Notes: generated by a model from the sequence alone, not told the origin. Counted from the stretch's first letter, positions 1 to 9,561 are shown. The stretch is 64,000 nt of DNA from Nesterenkonia sphaerica (GCF_005771565.1 NZ_VAWA01000007.1:62001-126000), one strand, 5' to 3'. Made by a program: numbers and translations.

Positions 1-1724
1 GCACCGATAACACCCAGAATGTGCAGCCGTGCCTCGCGGGCCTGCTTCAGAGCAGCCGTCAGCACGCTGGCGGGGATGCCGTCGAGCTTGGTGTCGAGCT
101 GGATGGCGGTGATGAACTCAGAGGTGCCAGCGACTTTGAAGTCCATATCGCCGAACGCGTCTTCGGCGCCAAGGATGTCGGTCAGCGCGGCGTAACGAGT
201 CTCGCCGTCGACCTCATCTGAGACCAACCCCATGGCGATTCCCGCCACCGGTGCCCGCAGCGGCACACCAGCGTTGAGCAGGCTCAGCGTGGAGGCGCAG
301 ACGGAGCCCATGGAGGTGGACCCGTTGGATCCCAGGGCTTCCGAGACCTGCCGGATGGCGTAGGGGAACTCCTCACGGGTGGGCAGCACCGGAACTATCG
401 CGCGCTCTGCCAGGGCGCCGTGGCCGATCTCCCGGCGCTTGGGGGAGCCCACACGCCCGGTCTCGCCCACGGAGTAAGGCGGGAAGTTGTAGTTGTGCAT
501 GTAGCGCTTCTTGGTCTCCGGGGAGAGACTGTCGATGCTCTGCTCCAGCTTCAGCATGTTCAGCGTGGTGACGCCCATGATCTGGGTTTCGCCGCGTTCG
601 AAGATCGCCGAACCGTGGACTCGGGGCAGCACCTCCACCTCGGCGGTGAGCTGACGAATGTCGGCCAGGCCGCGCCCGTCGATGCGCACCTGGTCCCGCA
701 GGATGCGCTGGCGGATAACCTGCTTGGTCACCGATGACAGGGCCTTGCCGACTTCACCTGCGCGACCCTCGAAATCCTTGCCTTCACCGGCGAGCTGCTC
801 CACCAGTTCGGCTTTGAGCTCGGCGTCCGCGACTTCACGCTGCTGCTTGTCGGCGATCTGGTAGATGTTGGCCAGCTTGTCCTCAGCGGCGGTCTTGACT
901 GCTTGGAAGACATCATCCTGGTAGTCCTCAAAGATCGGCACCTCGACCGGCTGCTTGCCGGCCCGGGAGGCCAGATCAGCCTGCGCCTCGCAGAGCACTT
1001 TGATGAACGGCTTGGCCGCCTCAAGACCCTCGGCCACGATCTCCTCGGTGGGAGCGGTGCGACCCTGGTCCTTGATCAGCTTCCACGAGTCGTCGGTAGC
1101 CTCAGCCTCGACCATCATCACCGCGATGTCATCGCCGACCACCCGACCGGCCACCACCATGTCGAACACGGCGGTCTCCAGCTGAGAGTGCTTGGGGAAG
1201 GCCACCCACTGGGCGCCGTCGCCATTGTCGATCAGCGCAACGCGGACACCACCGATCGGCCCGGAGAAGGGCAGACCGGAGAGCTGGGTGGACATGGAGG
1301 CGGCGTTGATGGCCACCACGTCGTAAAGGTCGTCGGGGTTGATCGAGAGCACGGTCTCGACCACCTGGACCTCATTGCGAATGCCCTTGGTGAAGGCCGG
1401 CCGCAAGGGGCGGTCGATCAGCCGAGCGGTCAGGATTGCATCCGTGGAGGGGCGTCCCTCACGGCGGAAGAAGCTGCCGGGAATCCGCCCGGCGGCGTAC
1501 ATGCGCTCCTCGACGTCGACGGTCAGCGGGAAGAAGTCGAAGCCCTCGCGGGGGGATTTGCCGACCGTGGTGGCCGAGAGCAGCGTGGTTTCCTCATCGA
1601 GGGTGACCAGTGCAGAACCGGCGGCCTGCTTGGCCAGCCGTCCGGTCTCGAAGCGGATAGTAGATGTGCCGAACTTGCCGTTGTCAATGACGGCTTCAGC
1701 AGTGTGAACCTCAGGTCCCTGCAT
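1..1724 (-). CDS. pnp: polynucleotide phosphorylase (3' part beyond window edge)
   Basis: Phosphorolytic 3'-5' exoribonuclease and RNA-tailing enzyme of the mRNA decay machinery; actinobacterial members are also annotated as guanosine pentaphosphate synthetases. The reading frame has no stop before the left edge, so only the N-terminal ~574 residues are visible, covering the first RNase PH domain (start [12 protein letters not shown]), the helical linker and most of the second RNase PH domain. The KH and S1 RNA-binding domains lie outside the window. The ATG at 1724 is preceded by AAAGGA at a good distance. rpsO lies 322 bases upstream on the same strand, the widespread rpsO-pnp arrangement. 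The assignment is firm; only the 3' end is unknown. Confidence 0.96.
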   Translation of the reverse strand, partial: MQGPEVHTAEAVIDNGKFGTSTIRFETGRLAKQAAGSALVTLDEETTLLSATTVGKSPREGFDFFPLTVDVEERMYAAGRIPGSFFRREGRPSTDAILTARLIDRPLRPAFTKGIRNEVQVVETVLSINPDDLYDVVAINAASMSTQLSGLPFSGPIGGVRVALIDNGDGAQWVAFPKHSQLETAVFDMVVAGRVVGDDIAVMMVEAEATDDSWKLIKDQGRTAPTEEIVAEGLEAAKPFIKVLCEAQADLASRAGKQPVEVPIFEDYQDDVFQAVKTAAEDKLANIYQIADKQQREVADAELKAELVEQLAGEGKDFEGRAGEVGKALSSVTKQVIRQRILRDQVRIDGRGLADIRQLTAEVEVLPRVHGSAIFERGETQIMGVTTLNMLKLEQSIDSLSPETKKRYMHNYNFPPYSVGETGRVGSPKRREIGHGALAERAIVPVLPTREEFPYAIRQVSEALGSNGSTSMGSVCASTLSLLNAGVPLRAPVAGIAMGLVSDEVDGETRYAALTDILGAEDAFGDMDFKVAGTSEFITAIQLDTKLDGIPASVLTAALKQAREARLHILGVIG

Positions 1725-1987
1725 AGGGGTGTGTCCTTTCATGTTGCGGTGAGGGAGAAGATCCCTCGGTTGGCGTGGGAGATGTACTCCCCTTATGAGC
1801 GGGCCAACACAGCGCGCTGAGATGCTCAGTGCAGTTACGAGCCGAACCTGAGCAAGGCGGTCATCGATCGAAGCCCACGGGTGCGGGTGCCCTCACGCAC
1901 TCCCGTAAGCCACTACCGAGGACCGGACCATGCGTCGTCGTCGGTTCGTCAGCTGTATCGGCTTCCGCCAGTCTCTCATACAACGAT

Positions 1988-2011
1988 GGACGGCCCCGCA
2001 AGGAGCCGCCC
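1988..2011 (-). terminator. hairpin between rpsO and pnp
   Basis: A 10-base-pair stem (two G-U pairs in the RNA) with a TTGC loop on the minus strand: GGGCGGCTCC pairs with GGGGCCGTCC. It lies 36 bases after the rpsO stop and is not followed by a clear T-run. It may be a terminator or attenuator, or an RNase processing hairpin like the one known between these genes in enterobacteria. The rest of 1725-2046 shows no gene that I can support. Confidence 0.5.
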
Positions 2012-2046
2012 ATCACTGTGCTTGGTGTCGGTGCTTGACCGAAGTA

Positions 2047-2313
2047 TCAGCGGATACCGAGTCGCTTCTTCAGCTCACGGAACCGCGTGATGTCTTTGCG
2101 CTCGAGGTACTTCAGCAAACGACGACGACGCCCGACCAGGATCATCAGCCCCCGGCGGGTGTGGTGATCCTGCTTGTGCTCCTTGAGGTGCTCGGTGAGG
2201 TCGGAGATCCGACGGGTCAGAACTGCGACCTGAACCTCTGGGGAACCGGTGTCGCCCTCGTGGGTGGCGTACTCCTCGATGATCTGCTGCTTGACAGCGG
2301 GATCCAAAGCCAT
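2047..2313 (-). CDS. rpsO: 30S ribosomal protein S15
   Basis: Primary 16S rRNA-binding protein of the small subunit platform. The 88-residue product has the usual length and the family core ([18 protein letters not shown], then the TGSPEVQVA segment, then [17 protein letters not shown]). The ATG at 2313 has AAGGAGCTTTACC directly upstream, a strong ribosome-binding site. In most actinobacteria this gene follows ribF or a nearby gene; here the stop of the soxA-soxG fusion lies only 130 bases upstream on the same strand, so readthrough from the methylamine operon into rpsO is possible unless a promoter lies in 2314-2443, where I see no convincing one. Confidence 0.97.
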   Translation of the reverse strand: MALDPAVKQQIIEEYATHEGDTGSPEVQVAVLTRRISDLTEHLKEHKQDHHTRRGLMILVGRRRRLLKYLERKDITRFRELKKRLGIR

Positions 2314-2443
2314 GGTAAAGCTCCTTGTATGTGGTGCCGCGTTCAGGAATCCGGTCTCACCCGGCGCTGGCCACCGCGGACTGCAGCACAGCGACTTACC
2401 AGCCTACCTCACCAGTGCCGCAAGTGCCGCACCAGTCAGACCT

Positions 2444-5400
2444 TCACCGGCGAATGACCGACCCGGAGGCAGGATAACCGGTCTCCGCGACCCCGTGACT
2501 GCGCCCGGCATCCAGCAGCGTGGCGTGCAGGTAGCGGCCGGAGGAACGCTCACAGTGAAGGAGGTACCGCCGGCGCCCGCCTTCCTCGTCGTGCCGGATA
2601 AGGTCAGTCACCACGCCCGCCACATTGGTGCGCAGGGCCGCTCCGTCGGGGACCATGTCATCGGCGAGGTCGATGGCGCACACGGCGGCCAACAGCTCAG
2701 CGGCAGACTCTCCGCTGAGCTGAAACAGGGCTCGCCCGTGCGTAAGGTCCACGATTGAGGTGAGCTCCTCCGCATCCTGGAGGATCTCGCTGAGCTCGTT
2801 CAGGGCTGCGGCTCGTTCCCCCGGCTCAGCGAGCACCATCCATTCCCCGGGGCCTGAGCCCACCACCAGGAGCCGATCGCCCCAAGGCCGCGCCTGCCCG
2901 AAAGCCGCGGGCATCCGGTCAGCTGTGACACCGTCGGGGGCTGCACGCACGCTGATCTTCACCAGTGGAGTCACGTCCGCCAGGGTCAGAGGCGCCATGC
3001 TCTGCTCGGTCGAGACTTCCCATCCGGCGATGCTGGTCTTTGGCCCCGGTGCTGGTACTGAGCCCCGAGCCACGGGGTCTGCCCACCTCTCCGGTGCTTC
3101 GGGCCCGGTGTCATTGTTCAACCGGGTCCCCTCGGGGTCCACATGCGCCAGCTGCGGCATCACGGTTCCCTGTACGATCCGGCCGTCGGCCAGACGGATA
3201 TCCAGCACGGTGCCCGGGTCGCTGAGGGCACGCTCCACCTGGCCCAGACAAATGGAGCGGTTCAACGTCGGCGAATACCGACTGGAAGTGATCCGGCCAC
3301 CAATCCTTCCCGTAGGGAACAGGACTTGGGCGGCTTCCTCCGGCACGACGCCGGGATCCACGGGTTGAATGGCCACCAGGCGGTGGCCTGAGCCCTGCTC
3401 GTGCTGCCAGACCAACTCCGGCTTTCCTGCGAAGTCGGGCTTGTCCAGCTTTACGGCCCAGTCCAGCCCGGCGCTGTATGCCTTGGTCAGCCCGTCGGTG
3501 TCCTGACCGACAATCAGATGCCCCTTCTCCAAACGCAGCACCCGCTGCGCCTCAACTCCGAAAGGTGTGACTCCCAGGTCCTCTCCGGCGCTCAGCAGCG
3601 CCTCCCACACGTGAAGCCCGTATGAAGCCGGCACGTGGATCTCATAAGAGAGCTCCCCGGTGAACCCGATCCGCCAGAGGATGGACTCGTCCACCCCGGC
3701 CACCCGGCCGGTGCGCACCCGCATATAGCCGAACTCCTCCGCAGAGAGATCCACCCCTTCAGTCAGCCGCGACACCAACCGGCGGGAATGCGGCCCGGCC
3801 ACATTGATGCTGGTGTAGGCGGTCGTGACCGGAGTGACGTGCACCTGCCAGTCCGGGTGCATGGTCTGCAACCACTCCTCCACCCACTCCCACACCGCGC
3901 CGGCCCCTGAGGAAGTCGTGCTCATCACGTAGTGCTCCTCACCCAGGCGAGCGGTGACGCCGTCGTCGAAGACCACCCCGTCCTCGGCGCACATCACTCC
4001 ATAACGCACCCGGCCGATGGCCAGCCGCGACCACTTGTTCACGTAGAGCTGGTTGAGCAGCTTGGGCACGTCTGGGCCGCGGAGGTCCAGCTTGCCGATA
4101 GGGGTGACGTCGATGATGCCGACTCCCCGCCGCACCGCCTTCACTTCCGCCACGGGGTCCCCGTAGTGCTCCGGCCGGATCCATTGGCCAGCGACCAGCG
4201 GCACCGCTCCATGGGAGGCGTGCCAGGGCTGCAGCTCCGAGTACCGCACCGGATCGTAGTTCCGGCCAGCCAGGGCGCCCAGCGTGACGGAAGTGTACAT
4301 AGGCCGCCACGTGGTGGCACCGGTCTCCGCAATGGTCTTCCCGGTGGTCGACGCAATGACGGCCAGGGCGTTGACCAACTCGAACTTCCCCTGCGTGGGC
4401 CCCATCGTCACCGTGGTGTAGCGCTTGACCAGTTCGGAGCTCTCATAACCTTCCCGGACTGCGGACTCCAGATCCCGGGAGGTGACGTCTTCGGAAAAGT
4501 CCACCATGCCGTGGGTGGTGGAGCGGAACAGCTCCGGATGCTCGGGCACCGGCAGGGGGGCCACCGGGCCGGGGCTGCTGGGAGACTCATTCTCGGTGGC
4601 GGGCACACCAGTGGGGGTGGCCGCCACGGCGGCGCGACGCTTCCGCAGAGCGTGCTGAGCAGCCTGGATTCCCACTGCAGCGCCGTGCTGGTGGAGCTGC
4701 TCCGCATCGCCGTCTCCCACCAACCCCCCGGTGCTGTAGACCCCTGCTTGAGGCTGTGCGCTGGAGAGGAACCGGGCCGCTTGGGGAACGTACTCCGGTG
4801 CAGCCCCGGACATGTTCAACAGCGCCGTCGGTGCGGTCCAGCCGGTGGCGGTGACGAGCAGGTCTGCCTCGATCCTGGTGCCATCGGTGAGTTCGACCTG
4901 CTGCAGTGTCTTCCGTCCTCTGGCCCGGCGCACATTCCCGCCGGTGCGGGCATCCACCACGCGTGCCACCTCGATTCCCGCCCGCTCCAGGTGCGCCACG
5001 GCGGCATCGCCCTCAGGATTCGCAGTAAGCACCACCGCTCGTTCGCCCGGGGCCACCGCGTGCAAGGCGATGAGTCGGCGTGCAGCGCTGGAGAGCATCA
5101 CGCCGGGCAGATCATTGCCGGAAAAGATGTAGGGCCGTTCGATAAGTCCGGCGGCGACCACCAAGCTCCCTGTCCGTGTCTTCAGAATCCGCTCCGGCTC
5201 CCCCGGGGCGGGCTCGCGCTGAATCACCGCGCACCAGTTGCCGTCGTAACGAGCGGCGACGGTGGCATTGGTCAGCACGTGGATCCCCTCCGCCTTGCGG
5301 ACCTGGTCGGCTAACTCGGCCGCGCCGGCGGAATTGGCCCATCGGAGGTGTCCGCCCAGCTGGTGCTCCTCTTCCACCAGCATCACCCGCGCACCGGCTT

Positions 5401-5980
5401 GCGCTGCGGCCAGCGCAGCGGCCATGCCCGCGGGGCCGCCGCCGGCGACGAGCACGTCCGTGTGGGCGTAGCGCTTTTCGTACCTCTCACCGCGTGCCGA
5501 CTGGTCCACTCTGCCTGCGTGCACGAACTGGCGCAGCACTTTCTCATACGTCGGCCACAGTCGGCGTGGCCACATGAACGTCTTGTAGTAGAAGCCCGGT
5601 GCCAGGAAACGTCCGCCCAGCTGGGTCACGGCTTTCAGATCAAGGTGCAGCGAGGGCCAGGTGTTCTGTGAGGTCACGCCCATGCCCTCCCGGAGCAGGC
5701 GGTGGGCGGCGCGCACATTGGGCTCGTCGTCGACTTGGAGCATGCAGTGGGGGTCGTGCATGGTCGCGCTGAGTATTCCGCGCAGCCGGTGGTATTTGAA
5801 ACTCCGTGAGAAGACCTGCTCCCCCGCTGCGGCCAGGGCCGAGATGATGGAATCGCCTTCGTAGCCGCTGAGCCGCCGTCCGTTCCACAGGAACTGCAGC
5901 GTCCGGTCTCGGTCTATCACTTCGCCGGGTTGTGGGGGCAGGCGCCGCGGCTGCTGACCGGTCCGCTGGGTGGAGGTCAT
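2444..5980 (-). CDS. sarcosine oxidase-type alpha+gamma fusion; probable N-methylglutamate dehydrogenase MgdC-MgdD
   Basis: Large flavoprotein subunit of the heterotetrameric sarcosine oxidase family. Visible parts in order: a 2Fe-2S-ferredoxin-like domain (about 20-110) that keeps only one cysteine (C79), so no cluster is expected; an FAD/NAD-binding domain opening with AGGGPAG (179-185); a folate-binding GcvT-type domain (roughly 590-970); and a C-terminal ~198-residue segment (about 981-1178) resembling the separate gamma subunit SoxG/MgdD. Family alpha subunits are normally about 950-1000 residues, so this is an alpha-gamma fusion. No separate gamma gene is nearby. It overlaps soxD by ATGA. 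Because gmaS and mgsABC lie next door, N-methylglutamate is a better substrate guess than sarcosine: oxidation would give glutamate and methylene-tetrahydrofolate or formaldehyde. Confidence 0.88.
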   Translation of the reverse strand: MTSTQRTGQQPRRLPPQPGEVIDRDRTLQFLWNGRRLSGYEGDSIISALAAAGEQVFSRSFKYHRLRGILSATMHDPHCMLQVDDEPNVRAAHRLLREGMGVTSQNTWPSLHLDLKAVTQLGGRFLAPGFYYKTFMWPRRLWPTYEKVLRQFVHAGRVDQSARGERYEKRYAHTDVLVAGGGPAGMAAALAAAQAGARVMLVEEEHQLGGHLRWANSAGAAELADQVRKAEGIHVLTNATVAARYDGNWCAVIQREPAPGEPERILKTRTGSLVVAAGLIERPYIFSGNDLPGVMLSSAARRLIALHAVAPGERAVVLTANPEGDAAVAHLERAGIEVARVVDARTGGNVRRARGRKTLQQVELTDGTRIEADLLVTATGWTAPTALLNMSGAAPEYVPQAARFLSSAQPQAGVYSTGGLVGDGDAEQLHQHGAAVGIQAAQHALRKRRAAVAATPTGVPATENESPSSPGPVAPLPVPEHPELFRSTTHGMVDFSEDVTSRDLESAVREGYESSELVKRYTTVTMGPTQGKFELVNALAVIASTTGKTIAETGATTWRPMYTSVTLGALAGRNYDPVRYSELQPWHASHGAVPLVAGQWIRPEHYGDPVAEVKAVRRGVGIIDVTPIGKLDLRGPDVPKLLNQLYVNKWSRLAIGRVRYGVMCAEDGVVFDDGVTARLGEEHYVMSTTSSGAGAVWEWVEEWLQTMHPDWQVHVTPVTTAYTSINVAGPHSRRLVSRLTEGVDLSAEEFGYMRVRTGRVAGVDESILWRIGFTGELSYEIHVPASYGLHVWEALLSAGEDLGVTPFGVEAQRVLRLEKGHLIVGQDTDGLTKAYSAGLDWAVKLDKPDFAGKPELVWQHEQGSGHRLVAIQPVDPGVVPEEAAQVLFPTGRIGGRITSSRYSPTLNRSICLGQVERALSDPGTVLDIRLADGRIVQGTVMPQLAHVDPEGTRLNNDTGPEAPERWADPVARGSVPAPGPKTSIAGWEVSTEQSMAPLTLADVTPLVKISVRAAPDGVTADRMPAAFGQARPWGDRLLVVGSGPGEWMVLAEPGERAAALNELSEILQDAEELTSIVDLTHGRALFQLSGESAAELLAAVCAIDLADDMVPDGAALRTNVAGVVTDLIRHDEEGGRRRYLLHCERSSGRYLHATLLDAGRSHGVAETGYPASGSVIRR

Positions 5981-6225
5981 GGGTGCTCTCCCGGTTGCGT
6001 GGCGTTGGTGTAGGTGTCACGGGTGATGCTGATGAAGCGCCGGCACCCGGCGGAGTGGTACCACCTCTCCTCCACCGGTCCGCAGGGGTTTTCCTGAAGA
6101 TACAGATAGCGGTGCCACTGCTCCACCGAGGCCGGCTCCACCTCCGGACGTGGGGAGTGCGGACCGTGATGACGGAATTCGGTCACGTTGCGCGGCCCGC
6201 ACCAAGGGCAAGGGAGCTGCATCAT
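5977..6225 (-). CDS. sarcosine oxidase-type delta subunit; probable MgdB
   Basis: Small zinc-binding subunit of the heterotetrameric sarcosine oxidase / N-methylglutamate dehydrogenase complex. The 82-residue product starts MMQLPCPWCGPR, with the family's first cysteine pair (C-P-W-C), and has a later HSAGCRRF segment that supplies further zinc ligands. I chose ATG 6225 over longer frames because AAGGAGGT lies seven bases upstream and because the family begins exactly here. The stop overlaps the start of the alpha-gamma gene by four bases (ATGA), which indicates translational coupling. It lies 55 bases after soxB. Confidence 0.9.
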   Translation of the reverse strand: MMQLPCPWCGPRNVTEFRHHGPHSPRPEVEPASVEQWHRYLYLQENPCGPVEERWYHSAGCRRFISITRDTYTNATQPGEHP

Positions 6226-6280
6226 CTCAGGGACCTCCTTGGGAGTAGGTGGTGACGCCGGGCCTGGCGCCGCGATGTGA

Positions 6281-7615
6281 TCAATGGCCCACCGCCGCCG
6301 CGCCTTTCTCACCGACGAGCCGGCCCGAACGGAAGCGATCGAGCCCGAAGTGGGCGATGATCTGCGGGGTGCGGCCGGTGCTGATGCACTCAGCCATAGC
6401 TTCTCCGGCCACGGGTCCGGCCTTGAAGCCATAGGTGCCCCAGCCCACATCCACGAAGAAGCCTTCCACCGAGGTTGGCCCCATGATGGGCGAGTAGTCG
6501 GGGGTCATGTCACAGAGCCCGGCCCATTGGCGCAGCAGCCGCATCTTGGACAAGCCCGGCATCAGTTTCAGCACATTGGAGGCCAGTCCTTCAACGAACT
6601 CGAGGGACCCGCGCACCGAATAGGAGGTAAAGGGGTCCACGCTGGCGCCGAAGACCAGTTCTCCGCGGTCGGTCTGGCTGACGTAGACGTGCAGAGTTCC
6701 GGAGACCACCACGGTGTCGAGAAAAGGTTTGACGGGTTCGGTCACCGCGGCTTGCAGCGGGGAGGTGGTCACCGGCATCTCAACTCCGGCCATCTCAGAG
6801 ATCAGTGTTGCCCAGCCAGCGGTGCAGTTGACCACCGTCCCGGTGGCAATGTCCCCGCGCGTGGTGCGGACCCCCGTGACGCGGCCGTGACGGACGTCAA
6901 TACCGGTCACCTCGGTCTCCTGGTGCAGGTGCACCCCTAGACCTGCTGCCGCTCGGGCGTATCCCCAGACCACGGCGTCGTGCCGGATGATCCCCCCAGG
7001 GGGGTGATAGAGAGCCCCCAGGATGGGATACCTCGCCTGGGCAGAGGTGTCCATGCTGGGTACGAGCTTCTTGATCTCCTCCGGACCAATCACCTCGGAG
7101 TCGACCCCTTGGACCTTGTTCACCTCAGCCCGCCAGCGCATGGTTCTCAGCCCGCCGTCGTTATGCGCCAGAGTCAGGTGTCCACGCTGGGAAAACATCA
7201 CGTTGAAATTCAGCTCGCTGGCCAGGTTTTCGTACAGCTTCAGCGAACGGTCGTAGAACCTGACTCCTTCGGGGGTCAGATAGTTGGATCTCACGATTGC
7301 TGTGTTGCGGCCGGATCCGCCCCCGCCCAGATATCCCTTGTCCAGCACGGCGATATTCCGCACACCGTGATAAGCCGCCAAGTAATAGGCGGTTGCCAGC
7401 CCGTGGAGCCCCCCACCGATGATGACGACGTCGTAGCGGGGCTTCAGATCGTGGTGTCTCCAGACCTTCGGCCAGTCTGCCTTCGTCAGGCCTTTGGACA
7501 GCAGGCGCCCCGCGGAGTATCGAGGCTGGGGCGCTCGACGCGTCCGTCTGCGAGATGTCCTGCCTGAACCAGGGCGATTTGAATGACGACTCTGCACCGC
7601 GCCCCCGCTTTCCAC
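6281..7615 (-). CDS. sarcosine oxidase-type beta subunit; probable MgdA
   Basis: Flavin subunit that oxidises the secondary amine. Residues 62-90 form a Rossmann FAD site (YDVVIIGGGLHGLATAYYLA), followed by RSNYL, and RHDAV near 211-215 contains the histidine (H212) that carries covalent FMN in characterised heterotetrameric sarcosine oxidases. The frame can start at GTG 7615 (444 residues) or GTG 7597. The PRYSAGRLLSKG stretch near residue 31 resembles the true N-terminus of related proteins, but there is no start codon closer to it, so the first ~30 residues are uncertain. First gene of the minus-strand operon soxB-soxD-soxA/G and divergent from gmaS. Substrate preference cannot be read from sequence; context favours N-methylglutamate. 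Confidence 0.88.
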   Translation of the reverse strand: MESGGAVQSRHSNRPGSGRTSRRRTRRAPQPRYSAGRLLSKGLTKADWPKVWRHHDLKPRYDVVIIGGGLHGLATAYYLAAYHGVRNIAVLDKGYLGGGGSGRNTAIVRSNYLTPEGVRFYDRSLKLYENLASELNFNVMFSQRGHLTLAHNDGGLRTMRWRAEVNKVQGVDSEVIGPEEIKKLVPSMDTSAQARYPILGALYHPPGGIIRHDAVVWGYARAAAGLGVHLHQETEVTGIDVRHGRVTGVRTTRGDIATGTVVNCTAGWATLISEMAGVEMPVTTSPLQAAVTEPVKPFLDTVVVSGTLHVYVSQTDRGELVFGASVDPFTSYSVRGSLEFVEGLASNVLKLMPGLSKMRLLRQWAGLCDMTPDYSPIMGPTSVEGFFVDVGWGTYGFKAGPVAGEAMAECISTGRTPQIIAHFGLDRFRSGRLVGEKGAAAVGH

Positions 7616-7664
7616 TGCGAACTCTCTAGCCTTATTTTAATTTTTGTTCACATAATTGTCGCAT

Positions 7665-7751
7665 TTTTAGATCAGCTCACTGAGCCTGCTGGCAGGAGAC
7701 AGAATCGCTTTCAGCAGCCGAAGAAAAAGATGCAGTTGTATTGATCTAAAA
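7665..7751. promoter_or_regulatory. separated inverted repeat on the soxB side
   Basis: TTTTAGATCA at 7665-7674 and its exact reverse complement TGATCTAAAA at 7742-7751, 67 bases apart. The arms are too far apart for a simple RNA hairpin to be the obvious role; paired protein-binding sites with looping are more plausible. They lie 50-136 bases upstream of the soxB start. Confidence 0.4.
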
Positions 7752-7872
7752 TTGCACAGGCGTCCCTTAATTAAGTGGGCAGATGCGGCCACTACAAGAA
7801 CAGAAAGAATCTAGCCCCGCTGTGATGCAGTGACTAACCCCCAAAGGTAGACAAAATAGAACCATGGGCCTA

Positions 7873-7885
7873 CTTGACTGTCAAG
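7873..7885. promoter_or_regulatory. 13-base perfect palindrome, probable operator
   Basis: CTTGAC-T-GTCAAG, six-base arms around one base. The same TTGAC/GTCAA half-sites recur at 8000-8004, 8022-8026 and 8045-8049, on the gmaS side. A compact palindrome in a divergent promoter region is typical of a dimeric repressor site. Confidence 0.5.
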
Positions 7886-7999
7886 GGTGCGCTGCTCGCT
7901 CCACACCGTAGAAATTTCCGCGGAAATTGCGGGGTCCGGGCGGACGAGACGCATTCGCCGAACCGCATCAGAACCGCTAAACATTAGTCGCCTGAGCTA

Positions 8000-8026
8000 T
8001 TGACACTATAGCCGCGACAATGTCAA
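8000..8026. promoter_or_regulatory. TTGACA/TGTCAA inverted repeat upstream of gmaS
   Basis: TTGACA at 8000-8005 and TGTCAA at 8021-8026, 15 bases between the arms. The left arm equals a consensus -35 hexamer, but I see no good -10 at 16-18 bases, so it may be operator rather than promoter, or both. Confidence 0.45.
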
Positions 8027-8123
8027 GCTGAAATGGCGGAGAACGTCAACCGTCCGCAAGCGAGTGGTTCTTGTTCTCGGCTTCCTATCCTCCCGTCACT
8101 GCGATTTGGAGAGAGGGCGCACC

Positions 8124-9521
8124 GTGACAATTGCCCCGGATTCAAAAGACACCGTCAAAAAAGTTCTCGATGAAAATAATGTAGAATTCATTTTCGCCTC
8201 ATTCACGGAAGTCCGCGGGAAATCCAGTGCGAAGCTGGTGCCCGCTTCACAGCTGGACAATCTCTTCTCTTCTGGGGCGGGGTTCGCCGGCTACGCCGCT
8301 GGGGAGATTGGTCAGGGCCCGCACAGCCCGGACATCGAGGTCGTGCCAGATCCTGGGACTCTCCGTGTGGTCCCCTGGCAATCGGGCCTGGCGCATATCA
8401 TCGGTGACGCCCGCGTCGACGGTGAGGAGTGGCCTTACTGCCCCCGGACCATACTGCGCAAGCAGACCGAACGGGCCCGAGACCTCGGCTATGTGTTCAA
8501 AGTCGGATTTGAGGCTGAGTTCACGCTGGTCGACTTTGATGAGCAGGGGAAGCTGATGGTGGCTGACCGGCTCGACAACTGGCCCAAGCCCTGTTACGAC
8601 GTCAAGGGGCTGACTCGCCAGTACGATTTCGTCACCCGCCTGTCCAAGTACGTGACGGATCTGGGCTGGGAGAACTATGCGGTGGATCATGAAGATGCCA
8701 ATGGTCAGTTCGAATGCAATGTGACCTTCTCCGACGCCATGGAGACGGCGGATCGCGCGGTCTTCTTCCGCTACATGACTGAAACGGTCGCTCAGGAATA
8801 CGGAGTCATCGCGACCTTCATGCCCAAGCCCTTTACACACAACACCGGCAACGGCTTCCACTACACCATGAGCCTGTGGGACGCCGAACGGGACGTCAAC
8901 CTCTTCGCTGACCCCGATGATCCGCGCGGCCTGGGCCTGTCGAGGCTCGGATACCAGTTCGCCGCCGGCATCCTGGCCCACGCCCCCGGTTATATGGCGA
9001 TGGTCAACCCGACGGTGAACTCCTACAAACGGATGAAAGCCGGCACGGAGTCAGTGCGGACGTGGGTGCCGGTAGCGGTCACCTACGGAGGAAACAACCG
9101 GACTCAGATGCTGCGCGTGGCTCGCACCGGCGCCATTGAGGATCGCACACCGGACTTCTCGGGAAGCCCGTACCTGGGGTTCACCGCTGCGCTGGCTGCC
9201 GGCTTGGATGGAATCGAGCGCGGGCTGGACCCCGGCGAGCCCAACACCAGCAACCTCTACGACGTCCCCCCGCAGGTTCTCGAAGAGCGCGGCATTCAAA
9301 TGCTGCCGCACAACCTCATGGAATCCGTCCATCACCTGCGGCAGGACGATGTGCTTCGCCAAGCATTCGGAAGAGTGCCGGTAGACGGCACCTACGGCGA
9401 ACCGACGGACAAGACCGAGGACTTCGTGGACTATTACGCCCGAATGAAGATGGACGAATATCACGACATCGCGGACATGGTCACCGATCACGAGGTCCGC
9501 CGCTACCTGCAGTTCCCCTGA
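8124..9521 (+). CDS. gmaS: gamma-glutamylmethylamide synthetase (glutamine synthetase family)
   Basis: First enzyme of the N-methylglutamate pathway: methylamine + glutamate + ATP gives gamma-glutamylmethylamide. The 465-residue product is a glutamine-synthetase-fold ligase with the metal-binding GFEAEF motif (128-133), the NGFHY motif near 243-247, NPTVNSYKR (295-303) and the ATP/glutamate-binding NNRTQMLR (324-331), all in the order of the family. I chose GTG 8124 because GGAGAGAGG lies just upstream and homologues begin near here; an upstream frame reaches 8064. Sequence alone does not separate GmaS from a type III glutamine synthetase (GlnT). The mgsABC genes downstream make GmaS the best reading. 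First gene of the plus-strand operon. Confidence 0.87.
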   Translation: MTIAPDSKDTVKKVLDENNVEFIFASFTEVRGKSSAKLVPASQLDNLFSSGAGFAGYAAGEIGQGPHSPDIEVVPDPGTLRVVPWQSGLAHIIGDARVDGEEWPYCPRTILRKQTERARDLGYVFKVGFEAEFTLVDFDEQGKLMVADRLDNWPKPCYDVKGLTRQYDFVTRLSKYVTDLGWENYAVDHEDANGQFECNVTFSDAMETADRAVFFRYMTETVAQEYGVIATFMPKPFTHNTGNGFHYTMSLWDAERDVNLFADPDDPRGLGLSRLGYQFAAGILAHAPGYMAMVNPTVNSYKRMKAGTESVRTWVPVAVTYGGNNRTQMLRVARTGAIEDRTPDFSGSPYLGFTAALAAGLDGIERGLDPGEPNTSNLYDVPPQVLEERGIQMLPHNLMESVHHLRQDDVLRQAFGRVPVDGTYGEPTDKTEDFVDYYARMKMDEYHDIADMVTDHEVRRYLQFP

Positions 9522-9561
9522 GCGACGGGTGCGCCACACCCTTGACCCTAGGACGGCCGAT

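Larger units (their letters stand above)
7616..8123. promoter_or_regulatory. divergent control region of the methylamine island
   Basis: This 508-base gap between the divergent soxB and gmaS genes is clearly richer in A and T than its surroundings and contains no supportable gene. It must hold both promoters. It carries several inverted repeats listed separately: TTTTAGATCA/TGATCTAAAA, CTTGAC-T-GTCAAG and TTGACA/TGTCAA, plus another GTCAA half-site at 8045-8049. No regulator gene is encoded in the island, so the controlling factor is unknown; a repressor or activator responding to methylamine, glutamine or nitrogen status is an inference. Confidence 0.7.

Noticed and set aside
3932-5314. 460-residue open frame on the plus strand
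   Set aside because: It is antisense to the soxA-type gene, with low-complexity His/Arg/Gly composition and no recognisable domain; GC-rich coding strands commonly leave such shadows.
2444-7615. Simple sarcosine oxidase operon for creatine or glycine betaine degradation
   Set aside because: It lacks the usual glyA, sdaA or purU neighbours and faces gmaS with mgsABC, so N-methylglutamate is the better substrate assignment; sarcosine oxidation is not excluded.
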